Notes: a model not told the origin generated them from the sequence alone. A DNA stretch of 64,000 bases from Paralvinella palmiformis (GCA_025642065.1 JAODUP010000185.1:112501-176500), one strand, 5' to 3'; counted from the first letter of the stretch, positions 22,371 through 35,051 are shown. Made by a program: numbers and translations.

Positions 22371-23540
22371 GTAAAGTTTGTCTTTTTCTCTCCTGGATCA
22401 AATCTGAGTGACAGATCTCAGTGTGTTGCCATAGGAATAACAACATCAGAAGGTAAGTGCCTGAATTTTGGGTGCCACAAGGATCGGTACCACACGGATC
22501 GGTACCACGTAAGTGCAGTTTGTATTCAAAACCAATTGATGCGATATGTAGCGGACATAATTCGCTCTACCACTGTTTTGCAGATGATACCCAGGTTTAT
22601 ATGGCGATCATGCCCAAAACAACTTGGTCCAACGTTGCCAAGAAATTGGAAGCTTGTTTGGCCGATATCAGTACTTGGATGAGTGCAAACATGCTTAAGT
22701 TAAACGAGGAAAAGACGGAGCTCATTATCTTTAACTCACAACATCAGGGTAGGATGAATGAGGAATTACGGCTCCAGGTAAGTAATAATACTGTTTCTGT
22801 AGCATCGTCAGTGAAGAACTTAGGAGTATATTTTGATACATCCCTGACCATGGAGAGGCAAGTAAATGCAATATCCAAAGCCTTTTATTACCAAATTCAT
22901 AATATTGGTCATATCAGGCGGTACATCACATTGGATGCTTGCAAAACACTGGCACGCGCCCTGATAACATATCGGCTAGATTACGGCAACGCTCTCCTGT
23001 ATGGAGAAAGTACAGAATTCTTCTGCCAGGTTAGTCACTCGCACTCATAAAAGAGAACATGTAATACCAGTCTTGAACTCCCTGCATTGGCTTCCGGTTA
23101 TATATAGGTCGCAGTACAATATTTTGATGTACACTTGTAAAGAACTTCAAGGGATTGCCCTTCAGTAATTAGAGGAATTTGTCGTTCCGTATCAGCCGAC
23201 AAGGTCTCTACGGTGTGAGTCTGGAGCATTCTTAGCCGTACCAACAACACGTGGAGTGACATACGGTAATAGATGTTTCAGAAAGGCTGCTGCAATCTTA
23301 TGGAATAATCTTCCAGTAACGATCAGAAAGTGCAAGACCATTGATACATTCAAAAACAAGATAAAAACTAATCTTTTTGTTTTAGCTTTTCCTAGCTGAA
23401 TATATCACCGGAAAGAATTATGTATTTTTAAGGATCTAAATCGGTTACATCCATATAATTATTTATTGTCAATCGCCTTAGAGTAACCTTCTTACAGGTT
23501 ATATAGGGCGCTATATACATTTTGTATATTATTATTATAG
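22370..23540 (+). mobile_element. 5'-truncated L2/CR1-like LINE with 3' end, family A
   Basis: The coding remnant starts near 22380 (LSDRSQCVAIGITTSEGKCL) and ends at a TGA at 23397-23399. The 3' UTR ends with GGGCGCTATATACATTTTG and an ATT tail at about 23527-23538, the kind of 3' terminus L2-like LINEs use. Upstream EN and the N-terminal half of RT are absent, fitting truncated target-primed insertion. A family relative lies at 19.7-20.6 kb on the other strand. Confidence 0.92.
22384..23399 (+). pseudogene. LINE ORF2 remnant: RT palm to C-terminal domain
   Basis: From 22457 the frame shows WVPQGSVPHG, then FADDTQVYM (catalytic YADD box with Phe for Tyr), ACLADISTWMSANMLKLNEE, KTELIIFNSQ, VKNLGVYFDTSLTMERQV and RLDYGNALLYG. 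It leaves frame near 23020. Another frame continues RLVTRTHKREHVIPVLNSLH, HWLPVIYRSQ, one stop at 23167, YQPTRSLRCESGAFLAVPTT, AAAILWNNLPVTIRK and NKIKTNLFVLAFPS before TGA. The order RT, thumb and HWLPV/WN.LP domain is canonical for L2/CR1-like elements. A duplicated GGATCGGTACCAC (22482 and 22497) disrupts the GVPQGSVLGP motif. At least two frameshifts and one stop make it non-functional. Confidence 0.94.
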
Positions 23541-23659
23541 AGTGTAAGTTTCAAAGTTTATAGAACCCTCTTTTTTCAGTACCTCTATGTACCTCAAATA
23601 ATAATTGGCACAATAAATTCACTGTCTCTTAACAGCAAAGAGGTTATAAAGGTAATTTT

Positions 23660-23850
23660 TCTGATAATTCTAATCTATTGAGAACACACTGCATGAGATG
23701 AACTATAGAAAGGGATCAAGATTCGATTAAAGGCATAACATATTGTATATTTTATTACCAGTTGCGTTTGGTATCTTCTCCATATTCACATTACGTCAAA
23801 CTCTAACTAAAAGTCTCTTACAATTTGATTTCCTTCGAAGTGGATCAATA
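23660..23850 (+). repeat. R1 repeat, short partial copy
   Basis: AACTATAGAAAGGGATCAAG, ATTCGATTAAAGGCATAACA and TTTGGTATCTTC follow the R1 3' order seen at 17.95-18.08 kb. It is strongly diverged. Confidence 0.45.
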
Positions 23851-23875
23851 TTGTACTAACGGCTTTGTCTTAAAA

Positions 23876-23876
<1 letters not shown>

Positions 23877-23948
<72 letters not shown>
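23877..23948. repeat. (TA)n microsatellite
   Basis: A clean TA tract of about 72 bp. Confidence 0.95.
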
Positions 23949-23949
<1 letters not shown>

Positions 23950-23950
<1 letters not shown>

Positions 23951-24700
23951 AAAGCCTATGATAAAGTATTCATTTCATAGCATCTCCAAATAGCCAAATG
24001 TACTGAAAATAATCTGGTATCATCTTTTGATTGCAAAACAAACGGATTAATAGTAATAATACATAAGACACAACATGTGATATTTCAGGATAATTATATT
24101 GCTTACTGAAACTACTGGATTGCATTCCATTCAACGTTGATATTCCTTAAATTTATAATTTATTAAATAAGGAAATATCTATTTAAACACTAAATTATCT
24201 CTTATTTTATATGAAGCGATAAGCTCTGATCATTTGAAGAACAAAGGTGCATTATTACGACATAAACGAGAAAATAAGGATAGCTGCCAATAGAAAGTGA
24301 TTCAGTGCTTTAGTCTGTCAGCCATTCGGGTTAGTCAGTCATCAGGGATTGAATCGGAATTACAAACATAGATAATGAGATATATATTCATATGATGATG
24401 TTGATGATGATGATAATGATGATTATATTGATGATGATGATAATGATGAAGATGATGATGATTATATTGATGATGATGATAATCAGATTATGCAACTACC
24501 GACAAATTATTGCTATCATTAGAATAAACATTGAAGACAATAATGATATCACGAAGGAAACATATACATTAGCCAATTGTTGGATCAGAAAGTAGGAAAG
24601 ATTGATAGATAACTAGTGAAGGATAGATATCTACTGCTGTACAAAAGGACGCCATGATGTTTAATCACAATCTCATGTGTTGTTTTGTTCATTTAGTAAA
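23950..24700. other. AT-rich sequence with (GAT)n runs
   Basis: ATGATG/GATAAT repeats occupy about 24390-24482. The Met-rich frame through them is an artefact. The segment 24290-24490 loosely matches 16215-16400. Confidence 0.5.
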
Positions 24701-24925
24701 ACCTTTTATTGATTCAATGTTAGCGGAATACAATCTCGCCTGTAACCTTTCCATTTCCTGCGTTGTTAGTTCCCTCTGCTAACGAACCAACCGATAACGA
24801 TCAGTGATTGTGATTGATTGATGTAGATGTGACATTTCACATTTTTAGATTCGAAGGTCTTACTTGTAAGAATTAGTCTTCGCATGACTCGTACTTCTAG
24901 TCTAGAACATAATAAGATAAGCTAT
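24700..24925 (+). repeat. R2 repeat, diverged copy
   Basis: CCATTTCCTGCGTTGTTAG, TTCCCTCTGCTAACGAACC, GTGATTGTGATTGATTGATG and TTTAGATTCGAAGG match 28970-29080 and 30170-30290. Confidence 0.75.
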
Positions 24926-24999
24926 TTAATAGTTGCTATCAATTACTGTTGTGAATTATCAGGTTCTTTAGTCTAGGAACGGAAATTTTTTTTACACAT

Positions 25000-25761
25000 A
25001 TGTGCATGCATACATATGATAGTATAAATATCCGGATTGATGAACTGGATGTTTGGATGACTTAAATCACTCTTCTGTAGCCTATAAACCTTCATAATAG
25101 ACCATTTTTGCGACGCACACGCAGTCCACATCTACTCCGGTTTTCGGGTCGGTAAAGCCGTATAAATTGTGAAGGAGTGTGCATGAAACGAGAAGCGTAA
25201 TTGTTTTTAAATTTACGCGTTAGTGGATTCACAGAACTAAGTCAGCTTACAATTTCTTGTAGCATTTTTGTTTTAAATAAATATAGCGTAGAATTTTTTT
25301 TGCTAATAGATAAAATTGTTTGTATGTGGGAAAGTAACATTAATTTTTGCCGAAATTGAAAATAAATCATCAAGTTGGGAACTGTAATAGACATGTTAGT
25401 AAGAAATGAATCGTATTGTAATTTGCATGATCTCAAGATTGGTAAAAGGGATATTTTATCAGATGGTTCAGCGACCCCGGTGAAACGCCACCAACAAATA
25501 GACTTCGCTAGATGGCGCAGTCGTCGCGGAAATTGTCTATTGCCGTCCAAGTCTCTAAAACCATGTGAATTATTTTTCATCTATCATTTCACCTTCTTGA
25601 TAGCAGCTTCATGTACTTACCGAAAATTTGGACAAATAACCGATCATCAGTTTGCACTTATAATATCAGAGTGTATTTAAATCCTGGGCTCATATTCCAA
25701 CAATGGCTGCTACTTTGTGATACTGAATACCCAAATGTGCCCTGTTCAGCCAATTATGTAG

Positions 25762-25765
<4 letters not shown>
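25000..25765. other. Repeat-poor segment with a CTCF-like motif
   Basis: This segment contains none of the mapped repeats. At 25505-25520 the sequence TCGCTAGATGGCGCAG resembles the core CTCF site (CTAGATGGCGC). Two antisense frames overlap at 25242-25680, and neither is recognised. I annotate no gene. Confidence 0.4.
25505..25520 (+). promoter_or_regulatory. Possible CTCF binding motif
   Basis: TCGCTAGATGGCGCAG agrees with the conserved core of the bilaterian CTCF consensus, with a mismatch in the 5' CCA. A single motif match in 64 kb can occur by chance. The non-repetitive setting makes it worth testing. Confidence 0.3.

Positions 25766-25793
<28 letters not shown>
25765..25793. repeat. 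(TA)n microsatellite
   Basis: A short clean TA tract. Confidence 0.9.
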
Positions 25794-25795
<2 letters not shown>

Positions 25796-25959
25796 TAGTG
25801 ATGAACACTTCTGAACAAAAGAAGTTACTCATACAACCTTGTTTGTGTATTTTTCGTGTTGTTATTAGCTGTTCAGTTTATTACTCAGACCTAGTATATA
25901 TGAATGATTAATAATCGATGATCGTATTAAAATCATTAGTTATCATAGGTAAATGAATG

Positions 25960-26215
25960 AATGATTGAATGAGTGGATATGAGTGAGTAGATGAGTCAGT
26001 TATTCAATCATGAGTGAATGAATATGCCAGTGAGTGGGTCTATGGGCGAGTCAGTCGGTGAGTCAGTGACTGAGTGAGTGAGTGTATGGTTGACTCGCTG
26101 AGTCATTGAGAGAGCGAATGAGTGAGTTAGTCAGCTAGTCAGTCAGCCAATCAGTCTGTCATTCAGCCAGTTAGTTTGTCAGTTAGTCAGTCAGAGAGTC
26201 ATTTAGTCAAGTATT
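25960..26215. repeat. Degenerate GAGT/CAGT array
   Basis: Mutated GAGT-type units change to CAGT-type units from about 26128, again in that order. Confidence 0.85.
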
Positions 26216-26640
26216 GCTATAGCTGTAGTCACAATAAAGATGGTTCCAAGAGGGGTGACTTACTCACAAAATGAGTTGATCAGATAAACGATTCTATTGA
26301 CTGGAGGATCATTGGATGTCTACAACATACCTGTATTAAGGTAACCAGGCAGTAATATACTGAAGTGTTGTTGCTTACCTGTGACTCTCATAACATTTCT
26401 TTGAGGTTCAAATAATTGACAATACCTAAAATATAAAGTTATGAAAGGATGTGTTAAATGTATTGAAAAGGCGTGTATAAGTGTAAGAACATGTGTGTAG
26501 CACCCATGGATGCTCAGACTGAGGCATGAACAACGGCATATATAAATGGAGAAGGAAATGAGGAGGTGACCATAAATATAATAATATAATTAAAATATTT
26601 GAGATTAATTTCCTAAGAAATTCCAGTCATTAATGTTATT
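26216..26640. other. Sequence with no recognised feature
   Basis: I find no gene or mapped repeat in this stretch. Confidence 0.35.
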
Positions 26641-26830
26641 TAGTGTATTCATATCAACATCGTTCTGGTGATGGGTTCAAATATAATAGAAAGAGATAAG
26701 ATATTACATAGAGAATATATAAAAGGTAATACAGATATGATGGAGACAACTGGAGATGATACGTAGCCCAGAATAGTCTTTCTGCATCTTTCAATAGTTC
26801 AGGAATTACCAATATAGTAAACAAATTATG
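26640..26830 (-). repeat. R4 repeat, inverted copy
   Basis: AAAGAGATAAGATATTACAT, GATGGAGACAACTGGAGATG, CCCAGAATAGTC and TTCAGGAATTACCAATA match 8.27-8.45 kb and 49.6-49.75 kb. Confidence 0.6.
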
Positions 26831-26849
26831 AATTAATCTCTAATTTGAA

Positions 26850-26851
<2 letters not shown>

Positions 26852-26926
<75 letters not shown>
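26852..26926. repeat. (TA)n microsatellite
   Basis: A TA tract of about 75 bp following the inverted R4 copy. Confidence 0.95.
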
Positions 26927-26929
<3 letters not shown>

Positions 26930-26954
26930 GTTAATTACAGGACCAAGATAGTCG

Positions 26955-27035
26955 ATTACGATTACTTCAGAATACTATGATTACGATTACGATTACATTC
27001 ATTCCGAATATAATCGATTACGATTGTGATTATAT
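26955..27035. repeat. Degenerate hexamer repeat, (CGATTA)n-like
   Basis: Recurring GATTACGATTAC and TCGATTACGATT units with mutations and spacing changes. It is a short minisatellite with no coding meaning. Confidence 0.7.
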
Positions 27036-27429
27036 TGTAAAATAGTCATGATACACTCATGAAAACAATGTATATCACACAAACATGAATGTGATTGTTC
27101 ATCAATATTCACTCAGTTACCTGTATAATACCGATATAACTGCTAAATAAAAACACTGTACATTTAAAGAAATATATTATATTGATCTGCTGACGTGGTA
27201 TACACAAAGATTTGAAATTGAAATTGATAATTAAAACAATATATTAATTTGAATGACGTGGTAATTTGCTAGATAGAGAATCATCAATATAAACTCAACT
27301 TTTCCTTACCATTATCCTGAACTTAATTTCTCCTGTCACCTGGTCAGTTAAGTTAATTGGCAGTTAAATATTTGGCAGAGAAATGTTTCCCAATTGCCTA
27401 TATCACATCATATAACCAGACGGTATAAC
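27036..27429. other. AT-rich sequence, nothing recognised
   Basis: No feature seen before the CA microsatellite. Confidence 0.35.
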
Positions 27430-27450
27430 ACACACACCACACACACACAC

Positions 27451-27518
<68 letters not shown>
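27430..27518. repeat. (CA)n-(TA)n compound microsatellite
   Basis: CA repeats (27430-27487) pass directly into TA repeats (27487-27518). Confidence 0.95.
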
Positions 27519-27519
<1 letters not shown>

Positions 27520-27585
27520 TTAACAGAACACCAGACAAATACTAAGAATAAACACTTTCTAGATGTCCTGGTATAACTGACACCA

Positions 27586-27768
27586 TTAAAGTACATGACC
27601 TGATTGATCAAGCCTGTCTTTGAACCTACAGAAAAGTACATTATGGCCAACTTTACGAAGTCCAGTTGTCAAATCTAGAAGATCAAGTAATGCAGACTTA
27701 CCTTCACCAGTTGACATCATAATACCATTTTTACCCGAATCTATTAACCAAATGTTGTTTCGATGCTA
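27586..27768 (-). pseudogene. Unrecognised coding-like remnant
   Basis: On the minus strand, 59 codons lie between stops and have a strikingly protein-like composition: NNIWLIDSGKNG, then MMSTGEGKSALLDLLDLTTG, then VGHNVLFCRFKDRLDQSG. The TGEGKS core resembles a P-loop, but the usual first Gly of GxxxxGKS is Met. I cannot assign a family. The plus strand is also open (27620-27820), so the coding strand is uncertain. GAAGGTAAGT inside the frame would also work as a 5' splice site. It is most likely a transposon fragment, but that is inference. Confidence 0.3.
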
Positions 27769-27829
27769 CGACAACTTTTTATGCAGACTGTCGTTATTCA
27801 TTAAAGATGATATTGAGTAAATATTTGCT

Positions 27830-28490
27830 TAGCTGAAAACCAATTGCCTATTCTCTAATATATATAGAAAATGATAGATTTGATATAGGTCTGTAATTAT
27901 TTAGAACGTCGCAGTCAAAACTATTTAATTAAAATATATGAATGGTTAAAACGACCGGCTTTCACAGATCTTAGGATATTCAATTTTATTTATTATAAAC
28001 ATTTATGACTCATCTACCAACGGTGCACCCTGGGATATGGTGCTGAAAGAGAAAAGTTTGTAACATTGGTATCCTTGGAAATAAAGTTACGAGTTAATAA
28101 TATGCAGGAGAATAGCATACTATTTATGTAGTACTATATTCATAATACTTAAAACAGTCTTTTTGTTTCTTTGTGGGTTTGGCATAAATGTTATGGTCTG
28201 AAACAATATTAGTCAGTCAAATTTATGTTCTAGCAGGAACAACTAGATTCACATTCCCAACAAACACATCTGATTACATTTAGTACACGTTAATTAATAT
28301 TTTATAAGACCACAAGTTTCATTTTTATATGTGGAGCTATGTCATTAGATAGTGTTACTAGGACGGTGATTAAGCTTTGAATTGTTTTTGCTATCAGAAC
28401 GGATCGATAAACATATGACCTTACCATAGCCATGCAGTGATAAGGCAAGTAATGAATCTCTATTATAATCCATTATTTATAAATAAATAG
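27830..28490. other. AT-rich sequence, nothing recognised
   Basis: No gene, microsatellite or mapped repeat seen. Confidence 0.35.

Positions 28491-28492
<2 letters not shown>

Positions 28493-28575
<83 letters not shown>
28493..28575. repeat. (TA)n microsatellite
   Basis: A TA tract of about 80 bp just before tandem copy 1 of R2. Confidence 0.95.
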
Positions 28576-28579
<4 letters not shown>

Positions 28580-28582
28580 ATA

Positions 28583-29680
28583 AAAGGTGGGAAATATTAT
28601 CGACTATTTTTACACTTAACCCAAAACCAGGTTCCAGTGCAAACATTAGTGTGTGCTAATATAGGACGTTAAATGTTGGATTAAAGTGAAAGCACCAACA
28701 ACAAAATAATAGAAATTAAATCTATAACATATAATATGTAATACACTAGTCTAACCTATCTAATAGCTGAACTATCCGAGAAATAGTCGGCTGCTATAAA
28801 CCCTATAGCCGTTAAGATTACATATACTAGTGTACTGAAGAGGTTTAGTGATTGACTTACTAAGTGTGATTTGTTCACTGAAGGTTGACCTTTAACATGG
28901 GCCAGCGCCTGTTTTTTTCTAAAACATTCATTGATAGACGTATCGTATAATACCTTTCGGCCTGCGACCATTCTATTTCCTATGTTACTTCCCTTTGCTA
29001 ACAAACTACAGATAAAGATTGTTGATTGTGATTGATTCATGTGGACGTTATAGTCAACAATTTGTTTAGATCCAGAAGGTTGTACCCCAGGGAATTAGTT
29101 TTGGCATGTCGTTAATTGGCATAAAAATGGAAAATGAGTCCCCCAGGTTGTAAGAAAATAAAATAATATATCTGATAGTTAGAAACAGCGTTTTTTCCCC
29201 TGACAACTAATGATGGTGGCTGGTTATTAAGTATGTCATGCTGTAGTTTATGTAATCTAAGCTATGAATACATATATATATTTTCAAAGATATACAGATC
29301 GTACTGGTTAGCGTTTCAGTTTCTGAAATGATACTTCCGTTTACGACAGATCCGCACCACTTCCTGTTCAAATCAAAGGTGTTTTATCTTTAACTTCCCA
29401 TTCGAATTTGCTTCCTCCCTTCAACTTATCATTGAAATGAACACTGACTATAACACGGTGAAATTTCATTACGAATATTCTCCAGATTGTTGGATCAAAT
29501 CCCAATAATCCAGCTATTTGTGACAAACTTTAGCCATCAATAAAACGTATTATCGTGTACATTATATTTTGCTAAAACGTAAGCCATCAACTATATTGTC
29601 TAGGTGATAATGCTGTCGATGTTATAAAAACACTCCACCAGAACCCAGCCACACATACACACAAACACACACACACACAT

Positions 29681-29754
<74 letters not shown>

Positions 29755-29765
29755 CTATATACGAA
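28583..29765 (+). repeat. R2 tandem duplication, copy 1
   Basis: The unit starts with AAAAGGTGGGAAA after a TA tract and runs about 1.18 kb. It ends in CA-TA-TG repeats (29650-29750). It is collinear with copy 2. Landmarks are TAACATATAATATGTAATA, TGAAGGTTGACCTTTAACA, AACATTCATTGATAGACG, TTGATTGTGATTGATTCATG and TTTCTGAAATGATACTTCCG. No conserved reading frame exists between copies. A GTTCAAATC motif near 29369 weakly resembles a pol III B box. Confidence 0.88.
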
Positions 29766-30835
29766 AAAGGTGGGAAAATGTTCTGGTAGTTTACACAACA
29801 ACGACCCCAAAACATTATGGGCCATTTCAGATTTAACCAAAAAACGGGTTACAGTGTAAACACTAGAGGGGGCGATAAAATAGGACGGCAAGTGATTGAT
29901 TAAAATGAAATCACAAAACAAATCCAAACCTTAGTCAATTAAATGAAAATATAAATTAAATCTATAACATATAATATGTAATATACATCAGTTTCCCTGA
30001 TCTAACCTATGTAATAGTTAAACTATCCGAGAAAAATCTCTAGGGCCGTTTAAATTATTGACTTACGATGTCTGATTTCTCCACTGAAGGTTGACCTTTA
30101 ACACGGCCTTCGCGTTCTTTTATCTGTTTATTCCCTAAAGCATTCATTGATAGACGGTTCGTATAATACCTTTCGACCTGCGACCATTGTATTTGCTATG
30201 GTACTTCCCTTTGCTAAAAACTACAGGTAACAGAATATTGATTGTGATTGATTCATGTGGATGTTATAATCAAAGCATTTAGATTCAGAAGGTTGTACCC
30301 GAGATAATTAGTTTGGGCATGACGTTAATTGGCTTCAGAACTCAAAATGAGTCCGTCCAGGTTGTTAGATAAGAAAATAATATATCTGGTAGTTAGAAAC
30401 AGTGTTTTTCCTGACAACCAACGGTGGTGGCTGGTTATTAAGTATGTCATTCGTATTATAAGTAATCTAAACTATGTATGCCAATAATATATAGGTGGTT
30501 AGCATTTCAGTTTCTGAAATGATACTTCCGGTTGCGACAGATCCTCACGACTTAAGTTCAAATCAAAAGATGTTTCTCTTCACCTTATCATTGGAATAAA
30601 CATCGACTGTAAGACGGCGAAGTTTCAGTACATATAATCTCGAGATGGTTTGATAAAATCCCAACACCTGATTGTGACAAACTTTAGCCGTCAATAAAAA
30701 GGTCTTATCGGTTGTACATTACATTTCGCTAGAAAGTAAGCCCACAATTATATTGTATAGGTGATAATGGTGTCGAGATTATAAAGGACCCCCCCACACA
30801 CACACACATACATACAGAGATGTGTGTGTGTATGC

Positions 30836-30892
<57 letters not shown>

Positions 30893-30910
30893 TATGTGTG
30901 TGTGTTTGAT
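29766..30910 (+). repeat. R2 tandem duplication, copy 2
   Basis: Collinear with copy 1 from AAAAGGTGGGAAA at 29766 to the TG array at 30826-30905. Differences are scattered substitutions and small indels, so the duplication is not recent. The matching microsatellite borders suggest slippage or unequal exchange between CA/TA/TG tracts made it. Confidence 0.88.
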
Positions 30911-31400
30911 AAAAGGTCCCTTTTGGTGAACTAATAGGCTATTGTTAATTATTAATTGTTTAATTAATTATGCGCTTAATTCGAGAATAGCATGCATAGT
31001 AGGTTTGGAGCCGGCTATGCTGACAAGTAGCAGAGGTACATGTAAATAAATTGAAATAATATATTTTGTAATGTATTAATTATTCCTTATCTTACAATAA
31101 ATTTCAATTCGTTACTTATCCATCACTGGATTATACCAAAGGGTTTGTTGTATAACTCTATATTCAGTAATTCAATCTTCTCAGTGCTCAGGGGACAAGA
31201 CATATTATATGGTAGCCTCTTCCTCATACACTCATTGTCATTCATATCTTTCAGGTCTGGTTTCATGGTTGAGTGAACTAGGTCAAGTGGTAGGAGCTCG
31301 GACTCTTCCAGTTGGCCATCTCACAGGAGAAGGACAACAGATGTAACATATGTCACACAAAGAATAAACAAGGCTATTACTCTAAGTTGATTGTTCGGTA
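30910..31400 (+). repeat. R3 repeat, copy 2 (uninterrupted)
   Basis: GTTAATTATTAATTG, GAGCCGGCTATGCTGACAAG, TTATACCAAAGGGTTTGTTG, TCTTCCTCATACACTCATTG and TTGAGTGAACTAGGTCAAG match 5000-5475 in order. An inverted copy lies at 50240-50520. Confidence 0.75.
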
Positions 31401-31480
31401 TTATATTTCATCATATTGCACAAATAAGCATGCCTCTATACTAAACTCATTAATTGCTTAATGTGTGCTTTTACTCCGGG

Positions 31481-31503
31481 ATAGATAGATAGATAGATAG
31501 ATC

Positions 31504-31550
<47 letters not shown>

Positions 31551-31586
31551 TGATATATATATATATATATATATATATGATAGATA

Positions 31587-31651
<65 letters not shown>

Positions 31652-31690
31652 AATATATATATAATATATAAATATATATATAATAGATAG
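31481..31690. repeat. (GATA)n with (TA)n interruptions
   Basis: GATA repeats dominate, broken by TA tracts at about 31553-31578 and 31650-31682. Confidence 0.95.
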
Positions 31691-31715
31691 ATGTTTTTTA
31701 GAAGTTCTCGATAAC

Positions 31716-31842
31716 AATTTCCTATCACATTTATTATCTGTATTATTAAAGTCTGGTTCATTGACAGAAGACAACAATATCATCCTGGGTTATATATCAG
31801 TATATTCCTAAAGCTAATCATTATCAAATACTACCAACAGAT
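31716..31842 (+). repeat. R4 repeat in a 127-bp duplication, copy 1
   Basis: I see no difference across 127 bp between this segment and 32444-32570. It starts AATTTCCTATCACATTTATT and ends CTACCAACAGAT. The 728-bp offset is filled by GATA/TA repeats. Confidence 0.93.
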
Positions 31843-32412
<570 letters not shown>

Positions 32413-32443
32413 TGCTTTTTCAAGAAGAATTTCTTCGATAACC

Positions 32444-32630
32444 AATTTCCTATCACATTTATTATCTGTATTATTAAAGTCTGGTTCATTGACAGAAGAC
32501 AACAATATCATCCTGGGTTATATATCAGTATATTCCTAAAGCTAATCATTATCAAATACTACCAACAGATGTGGCATCTTATCTCCTTCTATTATATTTC
32601 AACTATTCCGAATGAATATTCCAAATAACA
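32444..32630 (+). repeat. R4 repeat in the 127-bp duplication, copy 2
   Basis: The first 127 bp repeat 31716-31842. It then continues into further R4 sequence (TCTATTATATTTCAACTA) shared with the diverged copy at 7.1 kb, which copy 1 lacks. This copy is therefore closer to the parental arrangement. Confidence 0.85.
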
Positions 32631-33279
32631 AGGTATTCATGACCCGAACTGGGAAGTACAGATGTACCAAAGCGTGATAAACTTGTAACTAAAATTTAAA
32701 TATAAAGTAATTTGTCGTTTTAATTTGTTTTGATTTAGTTTCCATGACTGTATTGCACAATGACGTGTTAATCCATGAAAACAATATAAGTTTATGACAC
32801 ATAATTACTGTCAGCACTAAGACCAGCTGCTCTCGACAGAATATCTGCTCTTAGCAATAATTCGTTTAGTCAACAGTCTTCTAGAGAGTCGAGTTGAAAT
32901 GTTCTGTACAATGTCGCTGGTACCTGCAGGATGTTTTCCTAATCATCTTGTGTTGCCCAGGACATAACAAAATACTCCTTAACATCGACTCACTGACTCA
33001 TTGATTCGCTGACTCACTAACTCACTCACTAATCCAACTCAAGTCTCCGTTTAACGAAAACTCATTCGTGATCAATAAACGATGAACCCAGGAAAAGTTT
33101 ATTGATTGGTGTAGAATTCAACGATTTCATAAACAATCAAATGAAATTATTGCTGTAATAACAATAAACAATAAATATATGTACATTATAACGATGATGG
33201 TCTGAACTACTTGTACCATGTCCATATTAGATTAATTAATCACAGTTGACTAGTGAGGACTTCCTGATTTAAACCTTTC

Positions 33280-33322
<43 letters not shown>

Positions 33323-33590
33323 TACATATGAGTATATTTATATGAATTAATACATCGGTCCATACATATCTACAGCGCAGAATACAAAGTACCTTTACAG
33401 ATTAGACCCTAGAGAACTAGTAACAGTGCCCCCGCAAAATAATAGAGATTAAAGGCGTACATTACCGAAACATTCCAGCTGATAGAGAGTAACATACTTC
33501 GCTGAACATGTCACTTTTAAGATGTATTATAGATTTGTGCTCATACTCGCATATCAGTTTGAGTATACCATGTTTCTATGTGTCCCAGTG
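32630..33590. other. AT-rich sequence, weak CACT/GACT units and a (TA)n
   Basis: Decayed ACTC/ACTG units at 32985-33035 and a TA tract at 33283-33320. A phrase near 33070 (GTGATCAATAAACGATGAACC) returns in altered form near 34073 and 46238, a minor repeat. No gene seen. Confidence 0.5.
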
Positions 33591-35030
33591 AAACTCGTTG
33601 ACTGAATGACTGCCAAAACTGGCTGACTAACTTACTGGTTGACTGATGATTATTTGACTGACTAACTGACTGACTGATTAGCTGACTGGCTCATTCGCTC
33701 ACATTTAAGAACTGTCTAACTATTTTCTTTGTCGTGTATTTACAAATATATGTTTATGTATGGTCATGTATGTATCTGTATTTGAGAATATGACAAAGCA
33801 GTAGTATACAGAATACAAATGTATAGTATGGAAAATACATATTTATCCCAGTAAAAGTGATAAGCCTAAGAGTTGTACATTGCGTTGTACATTGTGTTGT
33901 ACAAGCATTAAAACAGTCACACCCGAAACTACCATATAAACAAAGTTATCACTTTATCACAAACAACCAGAACCATTATGAAGCTGATATTATTATAAAT
34001 TTGATTATGATTATTACAGCCTACGAATTGTAAAACAAGAGATAATTCAACGTTTAAAGAAATATGTTTGTGGTCAATAAATGATGAACCTCAGCAAACC
34101 CCGAATTGAATGGAACCTAATCCAATTATTTCCGTAAACAACATAATTACTTTGAAGCGTTATTTGCTACTTAGTTCGAATTAGTTCCTGTAATAATAGT
34201 GCATGCAAAATGTAAATATCTTTAAAAATTTTGTTTTTAATTTTGATTAACCTTTGAAATTTAAGCCCCAATTTTCCTAATTCGTGTAACTAGAATTATC
34301 TGATATTAGATATTTAAAAAAAAAAATTGATCTTGGTAAATCTGATAAATTAAAAATATTAAATATAGTTATGTAATGCGTTAGAAAATCCATAGATTTT
34401 AAAAATGTAAGAAGCTATATCTAAACCTTTAAACTGGAAGCTGTTCATCAGTACAGCAAAGTAGCTTGTGGATTATGTGTTAAAAACTTGTAAAAGAGCT
34501 TTGTTTCTTGGTTTTGTGTAGATTATTAAACACTTTGAAAGCTTAGGGCGCTTTGATAAATTAGATTGCCACACCTTCCTAGAGTAGAAATGTTTTCTAA
34601 CAGATATTAAAAGTTCCAATCTGTAGTTAATTATATCGTGATAATATCCCTTAATATTTTGATAATTTTAATGCAAAACATAACGGGAGTAAATATATAG
34701 ATACATACTTACACAAACAATCTATATATGATGTGTGTGTATATATGTGTGTGGAGGGTATAATTAATACATGTTGTTATATTTGTGTTTCATTGACTGA
34801 TAGATCGGCTGATTGGCTTATTGAAGCGTTTTCTTAATCACTACTTTTTTTCTTATTTAGTTTATTATTATTACCATGTCTGTGTGTTTTCCCTGTGCAT
34901 GAGACATCATTAGAAGAGATAATAAAGTAATTGGCATTTCTTCATCTGATAGGGGTCCTCTTACAGCACAAAAGCTGGAAGCCAGCTCTTCAAAACTCTT
35001 GGTTGGGACTTGAATATAATAAAAATAATG
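33590..35030. other. AT-rich sequence, decayed GACT units, no gene
   Basis: CTGA-type units lie at 33598-33700. GTTGTACATTG is repeated at 33875-33905. The rest is AT-rich with no family recognised. Confidence 0.4.
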
Positions 35031-35051
35031 TTGATGATGATGATGATGATG

